DNA of 64,000 bases from a virus. Position numbers and translations under genes: made by a program. The stretch spans positions 1-64,000 of IMG/VR virus record IMGVR_UViG_3300035689_000007. The stretch is one strand, 5' to 3'. Shown piece after piece: positions 42,407-56,100 of this stretch. The stretch's first letter is position 1; each line of letters opens with the position of its first letter. Under the pieces are notes generated by a model that was not told the origin of the DNA, made no database searches, and saw nothing but the letters and a program-made list of their open reading frames with translations.

Positions 42407-44134
42407 TTATTCACTAAGTTCATATGTCCAAGAAAGATTTAAAGTATATCTACCCTCTGTTGCATTCCAAGTTTCTGATGGCGCATTTTGAAAATATCTT
42501 CTAATGCCCGGTTCGTTTGCCGGGCTATATATACCTATTAATCTATCTAGCTCTCCTCTAAATGGTTCTAAAAGACTTGGTTTAGAATATAACAAGTTTC
42601 TTCTCAAAACGGGATTTTCTAAATTACTAGCTCTACCATATCCTATCCAAGTTTGATCTAATATAACCTCAATAGATAAATCTCGTTTAAATTCAGTTCT
42701 ACCATAAGTATATTGCAATACCGGGCCGGTTGGTCTGCCCAATATTGGTATAACAGCAAAAACATCTCCGGGATAAGTATCGGTAACTTCGATTTTTTCT
42801 GACATAACTTTAGAAAAGAAATTTGTGGGCCTAGAATCAAACTCAAGATTATATGTAATTTCACCATTTATTGGATTAGTACCTATAGCTACTGATAGTG
42901 GTTGACTATTTAAAGTTAATCCAGTAAGAGCATTACATCGTTTGTATATAGAAGATAAATTACCAAATTGACCATTGCTAGTTAATTTTTGATAAGCAAT
43001 TTTAGCCCTTTCAGCTTCTCCGCCCTCCATAGAGGATAGAGTAGTTCTATTTGTAGTATCAAAAATTCCAGAAGCGTACTCTTCTGGTATCCACTCTGAT
43101 AATCCTTTAATTGTACCATCGATAGAGATTTTATGATATGGAGAATCTTGACCATTTGTGATATTGTGACTAAATGTTTCAATGGCCTTAGATCCAGTTG
43201 GAGCAATAATAAACGTATCTGTAATACTATAAGAACCTTCAGACACGTTTTCTTGTTCAGATCTTTCCCAATTATATAGTTGTAATTGATCACTTCCTGC
43301 ATTGTCAACATTGCGCGTATCGCTAAAAATTTTATTACGTATTGCTAAACGTAGAGCGAGTGGATCTGTGTCTGAAATATAATGATAAAGAAAACTTTTA
43401 GCTAAAATACAAGATTTTACTCCCGGTATATCTTGTCCAAGCATTAGTCCAGTTTGTGGTCCATCTCTGCCTATTATGCCGCTATACACCGCATCATAAA
43501 TAATTGGTTTACCAGTTGCCTGCAATGTCCTAGTATATTTGAAATATCTATTAGTAATTGGATAATGTTGTGCGTCTGATCCGTCATGATAACAATATCC
43601 ATATTCACCAGTTATCGGCTCTATAGATATATCCTCACTTAGGCTACTTATAACAACTGGGTTGTTAAGCTCTGGAAATTCTTCTATATTACTGCAATTT
43701 ATTCCTGGAGTAGAATAGCTTCCTTCCCACTTATCATAAGCTTTAAAGGTAGCGGTGAATTTACAATATTGCCAATATGTTCCTTCCTCAAAATCTAAAG
43801 TTTGTAATATTGGAAAATATGTGGCTTTACAAGCGCCATTAACATCGTTTAATTCTAATCTAAGTTTTTTATCGGTAAAATATTCTCGTAATCTTTCTTG
43901 CCCCTCAAATGCTGCGCCGACTCTAGTACCACCCGGAGTAGATTGTGGTGGAGGATTAAAAGTACCTTGAGCAGAACCAGAAGTCATAATATAACCATTT
44001 AATGTTATATCATATTCTTCTCCATAAGACCTTTGATGATCTCTAAGGTGATTAACAGAAATAGATACAAAAGGCGTTGGATCTAAGAATATTCGTCCAC
44101 CTTCGGTATAAATATATAGCGCATTTGTAGCCAT
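42407..44134 (-). CDS. Probable tail structural protein (575 aa)
   Basis: An AGGAAG sits 8 bp before the ATG. The protein is beta-rich with no Cys-rich or membrane parts. Recurrent strand-type segments (R-I-F-L-D-P-T-P-F-V-S-I-S-V, Y-D-I-T-L-N-G-Y, D-L-S-I-E-V-I-L-D-Q-T-W-I-G-Y-G, and the end R-Y-T-L-N-L-S-W-T-Y-E-L) resemble tail tube or distal-tail-like folds in a general way. The order tape measure, giant protein, this protein, hub-like protein suggests a distal-tail position. No family was recognised with confidence. Confidence 0.65.
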   Translation of the reverse strand: MATNALYIYTEGGRIFLDPTPFVSISVNHLRDHQRSYGEEYDITLNGYIMTSGSAQGTFNPPPQSTPGGTRVGAAFEGQERLREYFTDKKLRLELNDVNGACKATYFPILQTLDFEEGTYWQYCKFTATFKAYDKWEGSYSTPGINCSNIEEFPELNNPVVISSLSEDISIEPITGEYGYCYHDGSDAQHYPITNRYFKYTRTLQATGKPIIYDAVYSGIIGRDGPQTGLMLGQDIPGVKSCILAKSFLYHYISDTDPLALRLAIRNKIFSDTRNVDNAGSDQLQLYNWERSEQENVSEGSYSITDTFIIAPTGSKAIETFSHNITNGQDSPYHKISIDGTIKGLSEWIPEEYASGIFDTTNRTTLSSMEGGEAERAKIAYQKLTSNGQFGNLSSIYKRCNALTGLTLNSQPLSVAIGTNPINGEITYNLEFDSRPTNFFSKVMSEKIEVTDTYPGDVFAVIPILGRPTGPVLQYTYGRTEFKRDLSIEVILDQTWIGYGRASNLENPVLRRNLLYSKPSLLEPFRGELDRLIGIYSPANEPGIRRYFQNAPSETWNATEGRYTLNLSWTYELSE

Positions 44135-44135
44135 T

Positions 44136-47100
44136 TTATAGACTTCCTCTTGTCCTAAGTTGTAGTATCGTGTCCGTTTTGGCTATACCACTACTATATA
44201 ATTCCATTACTCCAGATGGAGAAGCTAAACCACTAGCTATTAGTGGCATATTGCCAGAAGATTGTAATAAATTGAATGTATACAAATCCATCATATTATA
44301 CACATTATTGCTTTCTGGACCATAATTCACTAGTGATAAAGAGCCAGAAACAAATGGTGGAGCGCCATCTACAAATAGATTTATATCTTCATATACAGGC
44401 GTTCCATGTAAAAATGATCCACGAATATGTTCAATATACGGTCTATGTACAACATAACCGCGAGGAACCTTATCTTGTCCAGACGCCTCTATAAATATTT
44501 CTCCATTAATATTTGATAATACAATTCCATTAAATAATACCTTTTGATCAAAATTATTGTCATTCTTAAATGTAAATGTTGTATAATCACTTGGTTTTTG
44601 ATATTCTCCATAAACTCTACCAGCAATAAATGTGTCTGGATGAGAGAATGCTGGCCTGAGACTTCTTAACATTCCGTCGAAAGCATATGTTGAACCAATA
44701 TTATCAAATACATTTCCACTAGTTGAGAATGGATGGTTCATAGCCCCAACTGCTAGTATATAGTCTCCATCGACTCTTCTAGCTCTATCTATTGCTATAG
44801 CGTTTCCAAAGAATGTATTTTCTCCAGAGTTTTGAATTCTAGCATATGGACCTTGTGCCACAAGTTTGTGTATGGGAGTCCACTCTTGAGTTTTAGAACC
44901 CCAATTATTAATTTTGTTTTCATATGTAAATACAGCGCCGTGATTAAACACTACAGTTCCACTAGCTCCATATTGTTCTCTTTCGGAGGGGATTGCTAGA
45001 TCATGTATTATTCGTTGTTGAATATCAAATTGCTCATTAAATTCTTTTCTTATGAACGGCGCTGGCGTGTCTTCTGAATAGTTTTCAAACCTATGGCAAG
45101 GAGCAGATATAGCTAATATATCTCCATTTAGAGCTATGTCATATCCAAACATATCTGATACGAACGCTAGATTCTTTAATTTATCATTAGAATAATTATT
45201 GTTACCAATAACTGTAGAAGAGTTGGATGTTGTTAATCCGCTAAAACCAACACTTATTTCTTCTGGTCTAAACTTTCTTGTTACCGTCCAAGGTATTCCA
45301 GTTGTTTTTTGCTTAGACAGATTTACAGAACCAAGACCACTTCCAACATTTCCAACCTTTTCAATTAAATATACTGCGCCAGCACCGCCGTTGAATCCTA
45401 CTTCTTTGCCATGCTGCATACCGCTAGCAATAATAGTAGACCAAGGAGTAATTTCTTCCGTATTGTATGGTGAGAATGGAGCGCCAACATATACTTTGTC
45501 TTTATGTATCTTTACAGAATATCCAAATAAATCTCCGGGATATCCAGAATAAAATACATCTAAGTCTAAATGATCTTTTCCGATAGCTCTTAGTATTGGT
45601 GGAATTCTACTATAAATTCCAGCGTCTCTATAGAGAGTTCCATTATATGTATCTTGTATTTTAGATGTAGATCCGTAGTGTTGTTCAACTATGTTAAAAT
45701 TATCTATATACCAAGCTTGTCTTAGTGCCGCTTTTTCTTCTTCAGTATATGGTGGAGGTGGAGATAATTCAATTCTAAAGTGTCCGATATCGCTATTGAA
45801 TAATGGCAACATTGGATCAGTTGGTTGTGGCGGTTTTTTACCGGCTATTTCTATTTTACCTTCTAAATCACTATATTTTGTAGCTGGTAAGCTGTTACTT
45901 GTAAATTGACCAAAGCGATAATTTAATCCACTGTTTTCTGGATAAGCATTAACTAATCTACTTGGACTTGATCTTTCTGGTGATATAATCTTAAATGCTG
46001 TTTCATATTGTCTTCCAGATCTTGTTGTATTAAAATTAGTATTTGGATATAGACTTGCTAGGAACCAAGCTAGATTTGGATTAATAGTATTTCCACCTTC
46101 GGACAGAATTGTTCTACCTTGTATTAAACTGGGATCACTTATAACTGTAATTCTAGATTTATTATATCCATTGAAATATCCACCTTGATGATAAACTGTC
46201 TGCGCCATAACTACTGGGCCGTCAGCAATATCAACACCCGGTGTGCCATATCCTTCTGGAGGATCATTTGAACATATACGATTATTTGATATGCAATATT
46301 TAGAGCTATCTGTACTAATTTCTCTATTAAATAATTGTGTATACGAAGTATCTGGTGTGCCGGGAATGGTAACTACTTCTGTTTCATAAATAGGCCACCT
46401 AGCTGTAGAAATAATAGTATTTGATGGTATTCTAACACCAGAAACGCTCAACAGTCTAACAGTTCGTAATTGTTTTGGATTTTGTTGTAATGGATAGCTA
46501 GCAGAATGCGTAAAATACATATCTAGTGTTTCTTGACCAGATGGAATTTGTACATATAGGTCAAGACTATCGTATAATTCTTTTGTATATCCGGCAGACA
46601 CATAAGTTTGTTTAACGTTATTATTTTCATCAGTATCAACTAAAAGTATATTTCTTCCTACTGGTCCAATTGGTTGATTAAGAACCGACGTATTTACAAA
46701 CTCTGAAGCCAAACAATTTCCAACAACTAAATTAATTGGAGAAATTTCTAAAGAACTTTCTTTCAAAATATTGAATCTTAACTTGAATAAGTTATAGTCA
46801 TCATGCTCTTCAAGTTTTTCTGGAACTGTAAACGATACTTTAGTTATGCCAGTATTAAATTTTGGAACTCCGATAGAAAATTGTTCTGTGTCTGTAACTG
46901 GAGCGTCAAAAAAAGCTAAATTAATAGCATTCCTATTATTAATAGGAACAAATTCATGTGTAAATCCGTTTGGTACTGGGTACGGTGGACGATCTGAATA
47001 TGGAACTGTAACAGCGCCATCTCCATATCCGACATAAGAATTACTACTTGCAAAAGAAGAATTTTCGTCTAGCCCATCATATAAATATGTGTTTGCGGCA

Positions 47101-50100
47101 ATTGATAATGAAGATGTTAACTGGCCGATGTTATCAGTTCGAATATCAGATCTATCGGCATATTTATTTTTTCCTTCTAAGAATAGCGGACTCATTGATA
47201 GTCCTAATTGTTCGCAAATATACTTTGCCACATTTGCAGATCTAACATTATAAGCAGATATTGTAGATGTCATAGAGCTAGAATCTAAATTATATGTATA
47301 TGTTGTATTATTACTTATTTCATCTCCTAATGATGGCTCTTGACCATAAGTAATTATCAATGTTTTATTTCCCATGTCTAAGAATCGTTTAATATTCTGT
47401 ATATCTTCACTTGATGGCATATTGTCAGTATTAGCAATCCAAGCTGCTGTATAACCTTTAGAAATATCATATAGATCTTGTGTTAAAACATTTAAGTCGC
47501 CCATATCAATACCAACATTAGTCAATTGTGCCTGTATATCAGATTTATTATATCCATCAGTATATGAAGTTCTATTTGTAAATCCGCCAACTTGTGCAAC
47601 TTTTGCATTACCATCAGCATCAGTTGCTAATAAGTTAAAGTATAGATTAATATTTCTATCGCCCGCAGAGGATAATAAAATATTTCTACTTTCATACATA
47701 GTAGCAGCAATTAAAACTATTTTTGAAGTTGTACTATATTGTTCTGAAGCAATCATGCAAACATTGGGTTTGATATTAATCAATTTAGTTGCAGATTGAT
47801 TAGAGATCGTAGATCTAGCTTGTAGTACAGCATCGTTTCCATTATATTCACTTGGATCAAAAAACAAACTATTACTTACAGTATTATTAATATTGTAGTT
47901 TAATTCTGTATAATTACTGTCATCGTTTGACCAAATAAATGCAACGCCACTATATACAGCATTTCCAAATGTTGTTCTTACAGATGTAGAAGAATCATAA
48001 CCAACTAATTTGGATCTTAATTCTTCAGTGGGTGCAGAGCCGGGAACAATTATTGTTTTAGGTATTGCTTCATATGCTGACAAGATCGGTACTGGCTCAC
48101 TCTTTGTGTTGAAATTGGGATTTTTACCTCTTTCTTCTCCTTCGCAGCCCCAATCAACAATATTGTGTGTGCCATATTGAAAACCAAAATTTCTTTCATA
48201 ACTTATCCATGCTGGACCTCTGGGAGTCATTATCTCACATTGATCTATATATTTGGATCTTAAATCTCCCTCATGAACAATGGGCATTTCGCACTTATCA
48301 TGAAGTTCTCTATATGTTCTTTTTCTTTCAAAGTCAAAACTGAATGGATCAGAAGAACCACTTGGTGGTTTATCGCATATATATAAATCTGATATGTTTG
48401 TATCATATAATCTAATGTCTCCAACACCAGAACCTCTTAATGGAACTGGATAAGCTATGGCGGGAGTAGATTTAGCTGGTACAAAAGAGTTTTGAACATT
48501 GTAAAATGTATTTGTGTTTTGCATTAATGCTTCATATTGATTTCTAGCAGCATAAATGCGCATATTGACATCTAGTTCTTCTAATATATAGTTAATAATG
48601 TTGTTTGAGTTAAAGTAAGCGCCATTGGCTTCCCACTTGGGATCATTTCCAACCAAGACCAAGTGCCTATCGCCTAAAGATAACCAATCTCTAATATTGT
48701 CAATTATCTCATCGCTAGCAGCATTAATGGCTGGAGTAATTATAAAGGCGAGTCCAGCATCTTCTGGTATTTTTAAACCTTCAGCAAAACTTGTTCTAGA
48801 AAATGTATAACCCATACTATTGTATAGATTATTCATAGTAAAACTAAATAATCCAGAATCCTGCGGTGGACTTAATAGTTCGTGTAGATTTCCAAACTTG
48901 TAATACTCTACAACCTTTTTATTGTGTGGATAATAATTTCTACTTTCTAACAGCCTTATAGCTCCAGCATTGGTATAATTTTGCCACTGCCAAGGCTCTC
49001 CACCAAATGCAGTTTCTTGTCCAGATTTTATGTCATATCTAAACCACGTTTGTGTGTAGTCTCTTTCGCCCAAACTGTCTGTTGGAGAACCGATAGCAAT
49101 TAAAGATCCGTCTGAATTTATATCAACACTGTATCCTAATCTTGGTGTTGGTATATAATTCGCCCAAAGGTCTGACCAAGCATCAAAACCAATAGGAACA
49201 CCCATTTCATAAATTAAGTTGTACCTTTTAATTTGTAGGTTTTCTAAAAACTTGAAGTAAGCAAAGCGTAAACCTTCTGAAAACTTATTATATGTTTCTA
49301 AATTAAGATTTGCTATAGATTCTGTTATTGGTAATTTTTCTAAATATTCACTATATAGATCATAACTTTCACCAAATGTAGCATTATTAATTTCTTCATA
49401 GTATCTAGGTTGTAAGAAAGATGTGATAAAATATAAGCTGTTTAATAGCTGATTATTGAAGTTTTCGTTATATTCAAATACCTGCACTGAATGTGGAGAA
49501 TATGGAGATCCTATAGCAATAACTTTGCCATCATCACTTATTGCAACATCGTGTCCAAATCGATCAGAAGTATCATTTGTATAAGAAACTGGAGATTTGA
49601 TTTCTTGAACAACTTTAAACTGTCCATTATTTTCTCTTTCAAAAATATAAACAGATCCACCACTTGGTGGTGGGTAATTAAATTCACCAGCATTTTCATT
49701 GAAGCTACCAAGATTATTTGCTATTAATTTTTGTACATTGTTTTCTTGTAGTGTTTCAATATCAGTTAAATCTAATAAGCAGTTAATAGATTGTGCTATC
49801 CAATTTTCATCAACGTCAACCGTTACGTTAACAAATCCTTCTGCCGGATCTCCATCAAAATCCACCAATCCATTATTCTTAGAATAGTCTTTATAGTAAT
49901 CTATGAACTTATCTAGCGCCCCCTTTCTAAAAGGAATATTGTATCCTAAAGATTTAGAACCAAGTGATCTAGAATCATCTATATAGATTCCTAATAGCGG
50001 CGGTATGCCACTATGTATAGCGCTAGATGTTAGTGGAAATACTTCATGAAAAATATCTTTTAGTTCTTGAAGTATGACATCTTCTCGCTCTTGATATTCT

Positions 50101-53100
50101 GGAGTATTTACATTATAACTGAAATGTCTATGAGTAAGATACTTACTTACAAATGGCGGTTTTGGCTCTAAGAAATCTTTAGAAGTTTCACCAATACCAA
50201 TATTTGAACCAAGCATTGGTTCGCAAAGTATTACTTTAATATCAAACTTAACTGATGGGTCACAGAAATATCTATATACTAAATCTCTGTCTGATAGTTG
50301 ATCTAAAATTTGTCTCCAATTAGCATTATCTGGATCACTAACTAATTCGTTATTAAATACAAATAATCCTATAGTTACTGGAGTAGTTTGTATGGGAGCA
50401 AAAGTTCTACTCCACTCAGCGCCGGGTCCACCGGCAATTAAAATATCTGTATTGTTTCTACGGGCAGAATCTAATGAGTATCCTAATTGCCTTCCTTCTT
50501 GACCAACTATCCAATTAGTTCCTATACCCGTGTACGGCAACAAGTTACCATATCTATCTCTAAAAGAGATATTCCTCTTATAAAAATAATCTCTTCTCCA
50601 ACCAGTTGGTAAAACAATTTCTTGTTCTAACACAAAGTTAGATTTATCTAATTGATTGCTCCAATCATAACCACTTGGCTCTGGATTTTTTCTATAGACA
50701 TAAATTTTTCCTGCATTATTAATTTCGTAATTTGTTTCATCGAAAATATTTTCATATGGACAACCAATCATAACCCTATCATCAAGAACTGTAACACTTT
50801 TACCAAATTTATTTCCAGAAGAGTTCACACTTGGTGTTAATTGTATTCCACTATATGCAACATCTTCATTTGTTCCATATTCCCATTCTGTCATTTCTCT
50901 TGGAACTTGTAGTATTTTATCTGTTCCTGTTTTGCCAGTAATAGTAATTGTGTATGGCGCTTGTGGTATTAAATTACTGAATTTTCTAATTCCATAAAAA
51001 TGACCGCTATATGGAATATTAGTACCAAAGGCACCAACATCTGGATTTGTGTAAACAGTTATTGGTCTAACGACTCCACCGTTAACACATTCTGGATCAT
51101 ACCACAGTGTGTCATGTGTTATAAGTTGATCTTCTTGACACTTAATAGTGCTGATTGTATCACAATTACCATAGCATATGGTTTGTACTCCTCTAATTTC
51201 ATCAATCGCAGGAACTGACGCAAATTGATTATCTAATAATGAAATTTCTTTACCAAAATTTGTGCCATCCCACTTAAATGATTCTAGTTCATTATCTCTT
51301 TTGGAAATTGGTTTTACGTGATATAGATAGAGAGGAAATTGAGAATTAATGTTTTCTTCTTTTGGTCTACTGTTGATATATAAAGCAATATTTGCACTTG
51401 TTGGTTCCCAAGTTCTGTTTGGACCAAGTACATATAAACCAATAGATTCTTCTGTTGAAATATCAAAAGCAGAAAGCGGAAAACCAGCCAACAACATAAA
51501 ATTAAGTTGATCAACCGCTGGCTGATTTACATCATCATATGAAAAGAGATTTAATGAGTTGCTTATAGTATTTTCTATTAAGCCGTTAACATAACAAATA
51601 ATAGAATCTTCTTCATTGTCATATCCACCTTCTACAAAAAGGCTCATGCCTAGTGGATTATTATTTCCAAATAAACTTCCAAAATTTGAATTCGATGTTG
51701 ATGCATTGCCAACTTGAATGGTATATAATGGCATTGATACATTACTGTTAAATACTCCAGAACTAATTAATGACATTATACCAGATTGTTCAATATATGT
51801 TACGCCGCTGGTGTAGATATTAATTTGGTTATTGAAAGCGCTAACATATCCCACTTCATATAATGGTAATGGAGCTTCTTGATAAGCTTTACCAGATTCA
51901 TAAATTGGTAAATTGTTATTTATTTCATCAGATTGGTTAATTCCATTTAGTTCTATATCTACTGAGTGTAATTTAATTTGTGATTTGTTATATGTGCCAG
52001 ATGGATAGATAACATCGTATTGCACAAACATTTGATTTATGTCTTTAACAAAATAATTTTCTTCAAATTCTTTGTATGTAATAGTTTTATCGAAAAATGC
52101 CCAAGGTTCAGATTCATTATCCTTTAAATCTCCCAACTTAAACTTACTTTCTATCTTATTCCAGCAATCTTTTGGATTGAGATAATGAGTAGATCTGCTA
52201 ATCAAGCCAAAATTTTTGGTTGGAAATAATACACTTTCTTTAGATGGAGTATATAAACTAACTATAAGTTTAGCACCAGTTTTGCCATTGGGCCAATTAA
52301 TAGTAGAATCACATTCATGTTGTACAACGCTGTTAACAATTAAAGAATCTTCAGCAACTATATAACTTCTTGGTAAGTTTTTAACCAATCTTGGAGGTAA
52401 AGAATAAAGCCTGTCTTCATTACCAGAAAGACTAAATCTTAACATGTCATTTTCTACTTGAGAATGATATGAAATACCAGATAAATGTATTGAGTTTGGT
52501 AATGTTAGATTGGTTCTGTCTTGATAAGTCTTTCCATCATTATAAAAATTATGATATAGATAGTCTTTTCCATTTCTAAATTTCATAATGTCATACGCAA
52601 CACCAAAACTACAATATTTAAAAGCTCCTAATTTCCAATCTTCTGTTTTTTCATCAATAAATTGCCATAGTTTATTTCTATCATTTATGTGTGAGTCATT
52701 TACATTGCAAAAATGTGCTAAGTGGGTGTTGAAAAATAATTCAATATTGTCTTGCTGTTTAGAAGAATCTGGATTTGCATTATAGACTAGATTACCACCA
52801 CCAGTATCATTATGAGTTGATATACCAATTTCAGAAATAAAAGCATTGATGCCTATTCCAGATCCAGAAGAATATCCAAATAACAAATCACTATTACCAC
52901 TACTTAATACAAACTCATTTGATTCATCACATAGTATGTTTGTGCCACTGGCAATTGCGGCAATTTCACTATTAGTAAATAGTCTTAATTTACGAGATTG
53001 ATTATCATTATAAGTCAATGCAATAGAAAGTGGATATTGATAATTTTCATATGATATAGAATCTTGAAGTTCAATCAAGTTACCATTAGAATCTTTGGCA

Positions 53101-56100
53101 TATGCTGAAAGATATCCATCTTTATATCCTAAAGCATATTCTAGTTCTTCTGCTTCGTCCCATTTAGAAAACAATACTCCAGAATTCCACAAGTTATAAT
53201 CTACACCGCTCATGTTATAATCTGGAGAAAATCTTAAAAATACAGCAAAACCACTAGATGTTGGAACATTACCAAAATTCAAATAACCATTAACACCAGA
53301 AATGCGAACAGCGGAGTCAAACGAATCAAGTATTTTTCCATATAATTCGTGACTATTATCGGCCCAATCTAAACTGGTGTAATCTCTTATAGCGGTGGGA
53401 AATAATGATTCATTATTAAATCTTAAACCAAGATTTCTAACTAAACTAGAAGATAGATTTGCAGTAAACAAACCGCTTACAGTACTGGGAGCATCTTCCA
53501 AACTAGATAAAACATAATTATTGTGCGTATTGTTGAAATCATAATACCCAATAGTAAATGGTTGATCAAGTTGTGGATTACTAAAAGCAAAATCAAATGG
53601 AACAGGATCAAATGGGCCACCAAAAACATTACCGCTGCAACCGCGCCATCTTCTAGCATAATTTGTTTTTAGCGTCGTTTCAGAAGTTGAATATGCGTGT
53701 GGAATATTTTCTATTAGAGATAAAGGTGAATTTAAAATGTTGTATGGTGCGTCTACAGATTTTCTGGATGATGGATAAAGTCTATTTTGTCTTCTGGCTA
53801 TTTCCCTACTAAGAAAACCGGCGGTTGATAGTGGAAGAGCGCCACCGGGTTTATACTTGACAATGAGATTTGCGCTAGCAATCGAAGCGCCACTAGGAAT
53901 TGGATATATATCTATATATAAAGATTCAAAATAACTACTCATAGAGTAGTCTTTAGACATGCCCAATTCTACTTTGTCTTTGTATATCTTTAGTGGTACA
54001 GTATACTTAGTAAATGAAGTGCTATTGACTAGTGGAGATTGAGTAATTAAATAGTGATCTCCAGAATCGTTGGGAACAATATTTTTTGAGAAATATGATC
54101 GTTTATCAGATAGAGATTCTGAAGAAATTCCAAGATCATAAACGGGACCAAAACCAGATGTAGTTGGAATAGTTCCGCTACCAGTAATTGAATTTTGTAG
54201 AAATCCACCAACATCAGAAGTAATGAATAAAACTTTATCATCACTATAACCAACAACGTCTATTGGAAAGTCATTTGTTCCGATAGCTTTTTTAGCAACA
54301 ATTTCTAAGCTAATATCTTCAATAATAAAGAAAGAATCATCTCCATAAACTAATTCTATATCAGCTTTTTTAAATGGATTTGTATACGTGTTACCAAACG
54401 AAAAGTCACCACCCCTTGGAAGTTTTACAGAAAACGGTCTTTGATGCTCATATAGTAACTGAAGTTTGCCAGATGGTGCCGTATGAGAAACTATATTTCC
54501 ATCAACATATAGATTAGTAAGTCTATCTATAAGTTCTAATTGGTGTTTGTCGTCGTTAACAGTATTATTGTATGTAAGATTGTCAAGATCTGGAGAGGTT
54601 TCCCAAACATTATTTAGTCCCGTTGGATAAATATTATTATCGAATGTGTTTAGTAAAACCTTGGTTGGATATATAACTCTTTCTATCCAAGTTCCAGTAC
54701 TTTGAACCCCTAAGAAGAATGGTAGTTCAGAATCTCTCAATATACCTTCCGCTCTACCTAGATTAGCAATTTCTATTGCTGAAATTCTAATAGCGTTAGT
54801 AGGTCTAATGTGATAATCTTGAGATTGTGCAGATAATGGAGCGCCATCCACAGCAAGATAATCGTTTTCAGAAGTATTAACAAATTTGTCATTCAAATTG
54901 GCTTCAAAGGCAAAACCTTTGGCAAATTCTTCTGTAAATGGTTGATAAAAACAGTTGCCTGTAATGTCGAAACTTAACGTATATCCACTTGGTTCTCCGA
55001 GAATGGGATATTTTAATTTCCAAGTATTTAATGTTGCATAATTTATCTCTGGCTCGCTAACATATGTAATGTAATTAAATTGGTCTTTGTCTTCAAAGTT
55101 TGCCTCGCCACGAACTTGAAAATCTTTATATTTAACAATCAAATTGCCAGAAGGATCTTCAAACTTAATATTTGTTATGTCGTATAATGTTGGCTGATCT
55201 GTTTCATAATTAAATGTTGGCGCGGCGGCGCGGAAAAAAAAGAAACTTTCTAGTGGAGTAATTTCTGGAGTATTAACAAAGCACTTATACTTGAATGTGC
55301 CTTTAGTATAAATAGACGATGGAGTAATATATGTTGAGTCATCGTCTGAAATAATATTTCCTACGCGAGAATCTTTAGTAATATTACCTAGACACACGCC
55401 CTCATTAATACTTTCAAATAGATTAACCGGCTTAATTTTCTCATTAACAAGAAAAATATTATTATGTTCGACTGTAATATCTTGAATAGGAAATAATTTT
55501 TGTGTTGGCGTGAAATTATCAAATTGGTTTATTTTGTTAAAATGCCCATGTAATTTTTCAAAATATTTACTTTTAACAATACCAGAGCCAGATATTCTAG
55601 TCCTAAAATTATTAATAGGGCGATTAAGACTAGCTTTTAATTCAAATCTTGTAGATAGTCTAGATAGTTTAAGATTCCAAATACACTGTGGTCCTCTAGA
55701 GATAACTAATACAGAATTATTAGAGTCTAGTGGATCATAAACACTACTTGGAATAGCATCCCATCCACCACTAATAATGCTTGGACTATTTATATTGATT
55801 AATTGAGCTGGTAGATTTGTGGGAGATCTACGTATTAATAATTCGGATGATAATACTTTGATATTTCCAGAAACTTTAATAATTTTTGGAGCAAAGCTTG
55901 GAAAATTAGATACAGTATTAGCAAATAGAGAGCCAAATGTGGGTGTTGAATTAGTTCCAGACCCTCTCTTAAATCCAGAATATATTACACTTACATTAAG
56001 TTTACTTAGATTGCCAGTACCTCTTGATCTAACAAAAGGTTGTACTGTTTTTTTCAAAAACGCTTTGACTTTAGCGTCTGGCGCTATTTTTATTTTTAGT

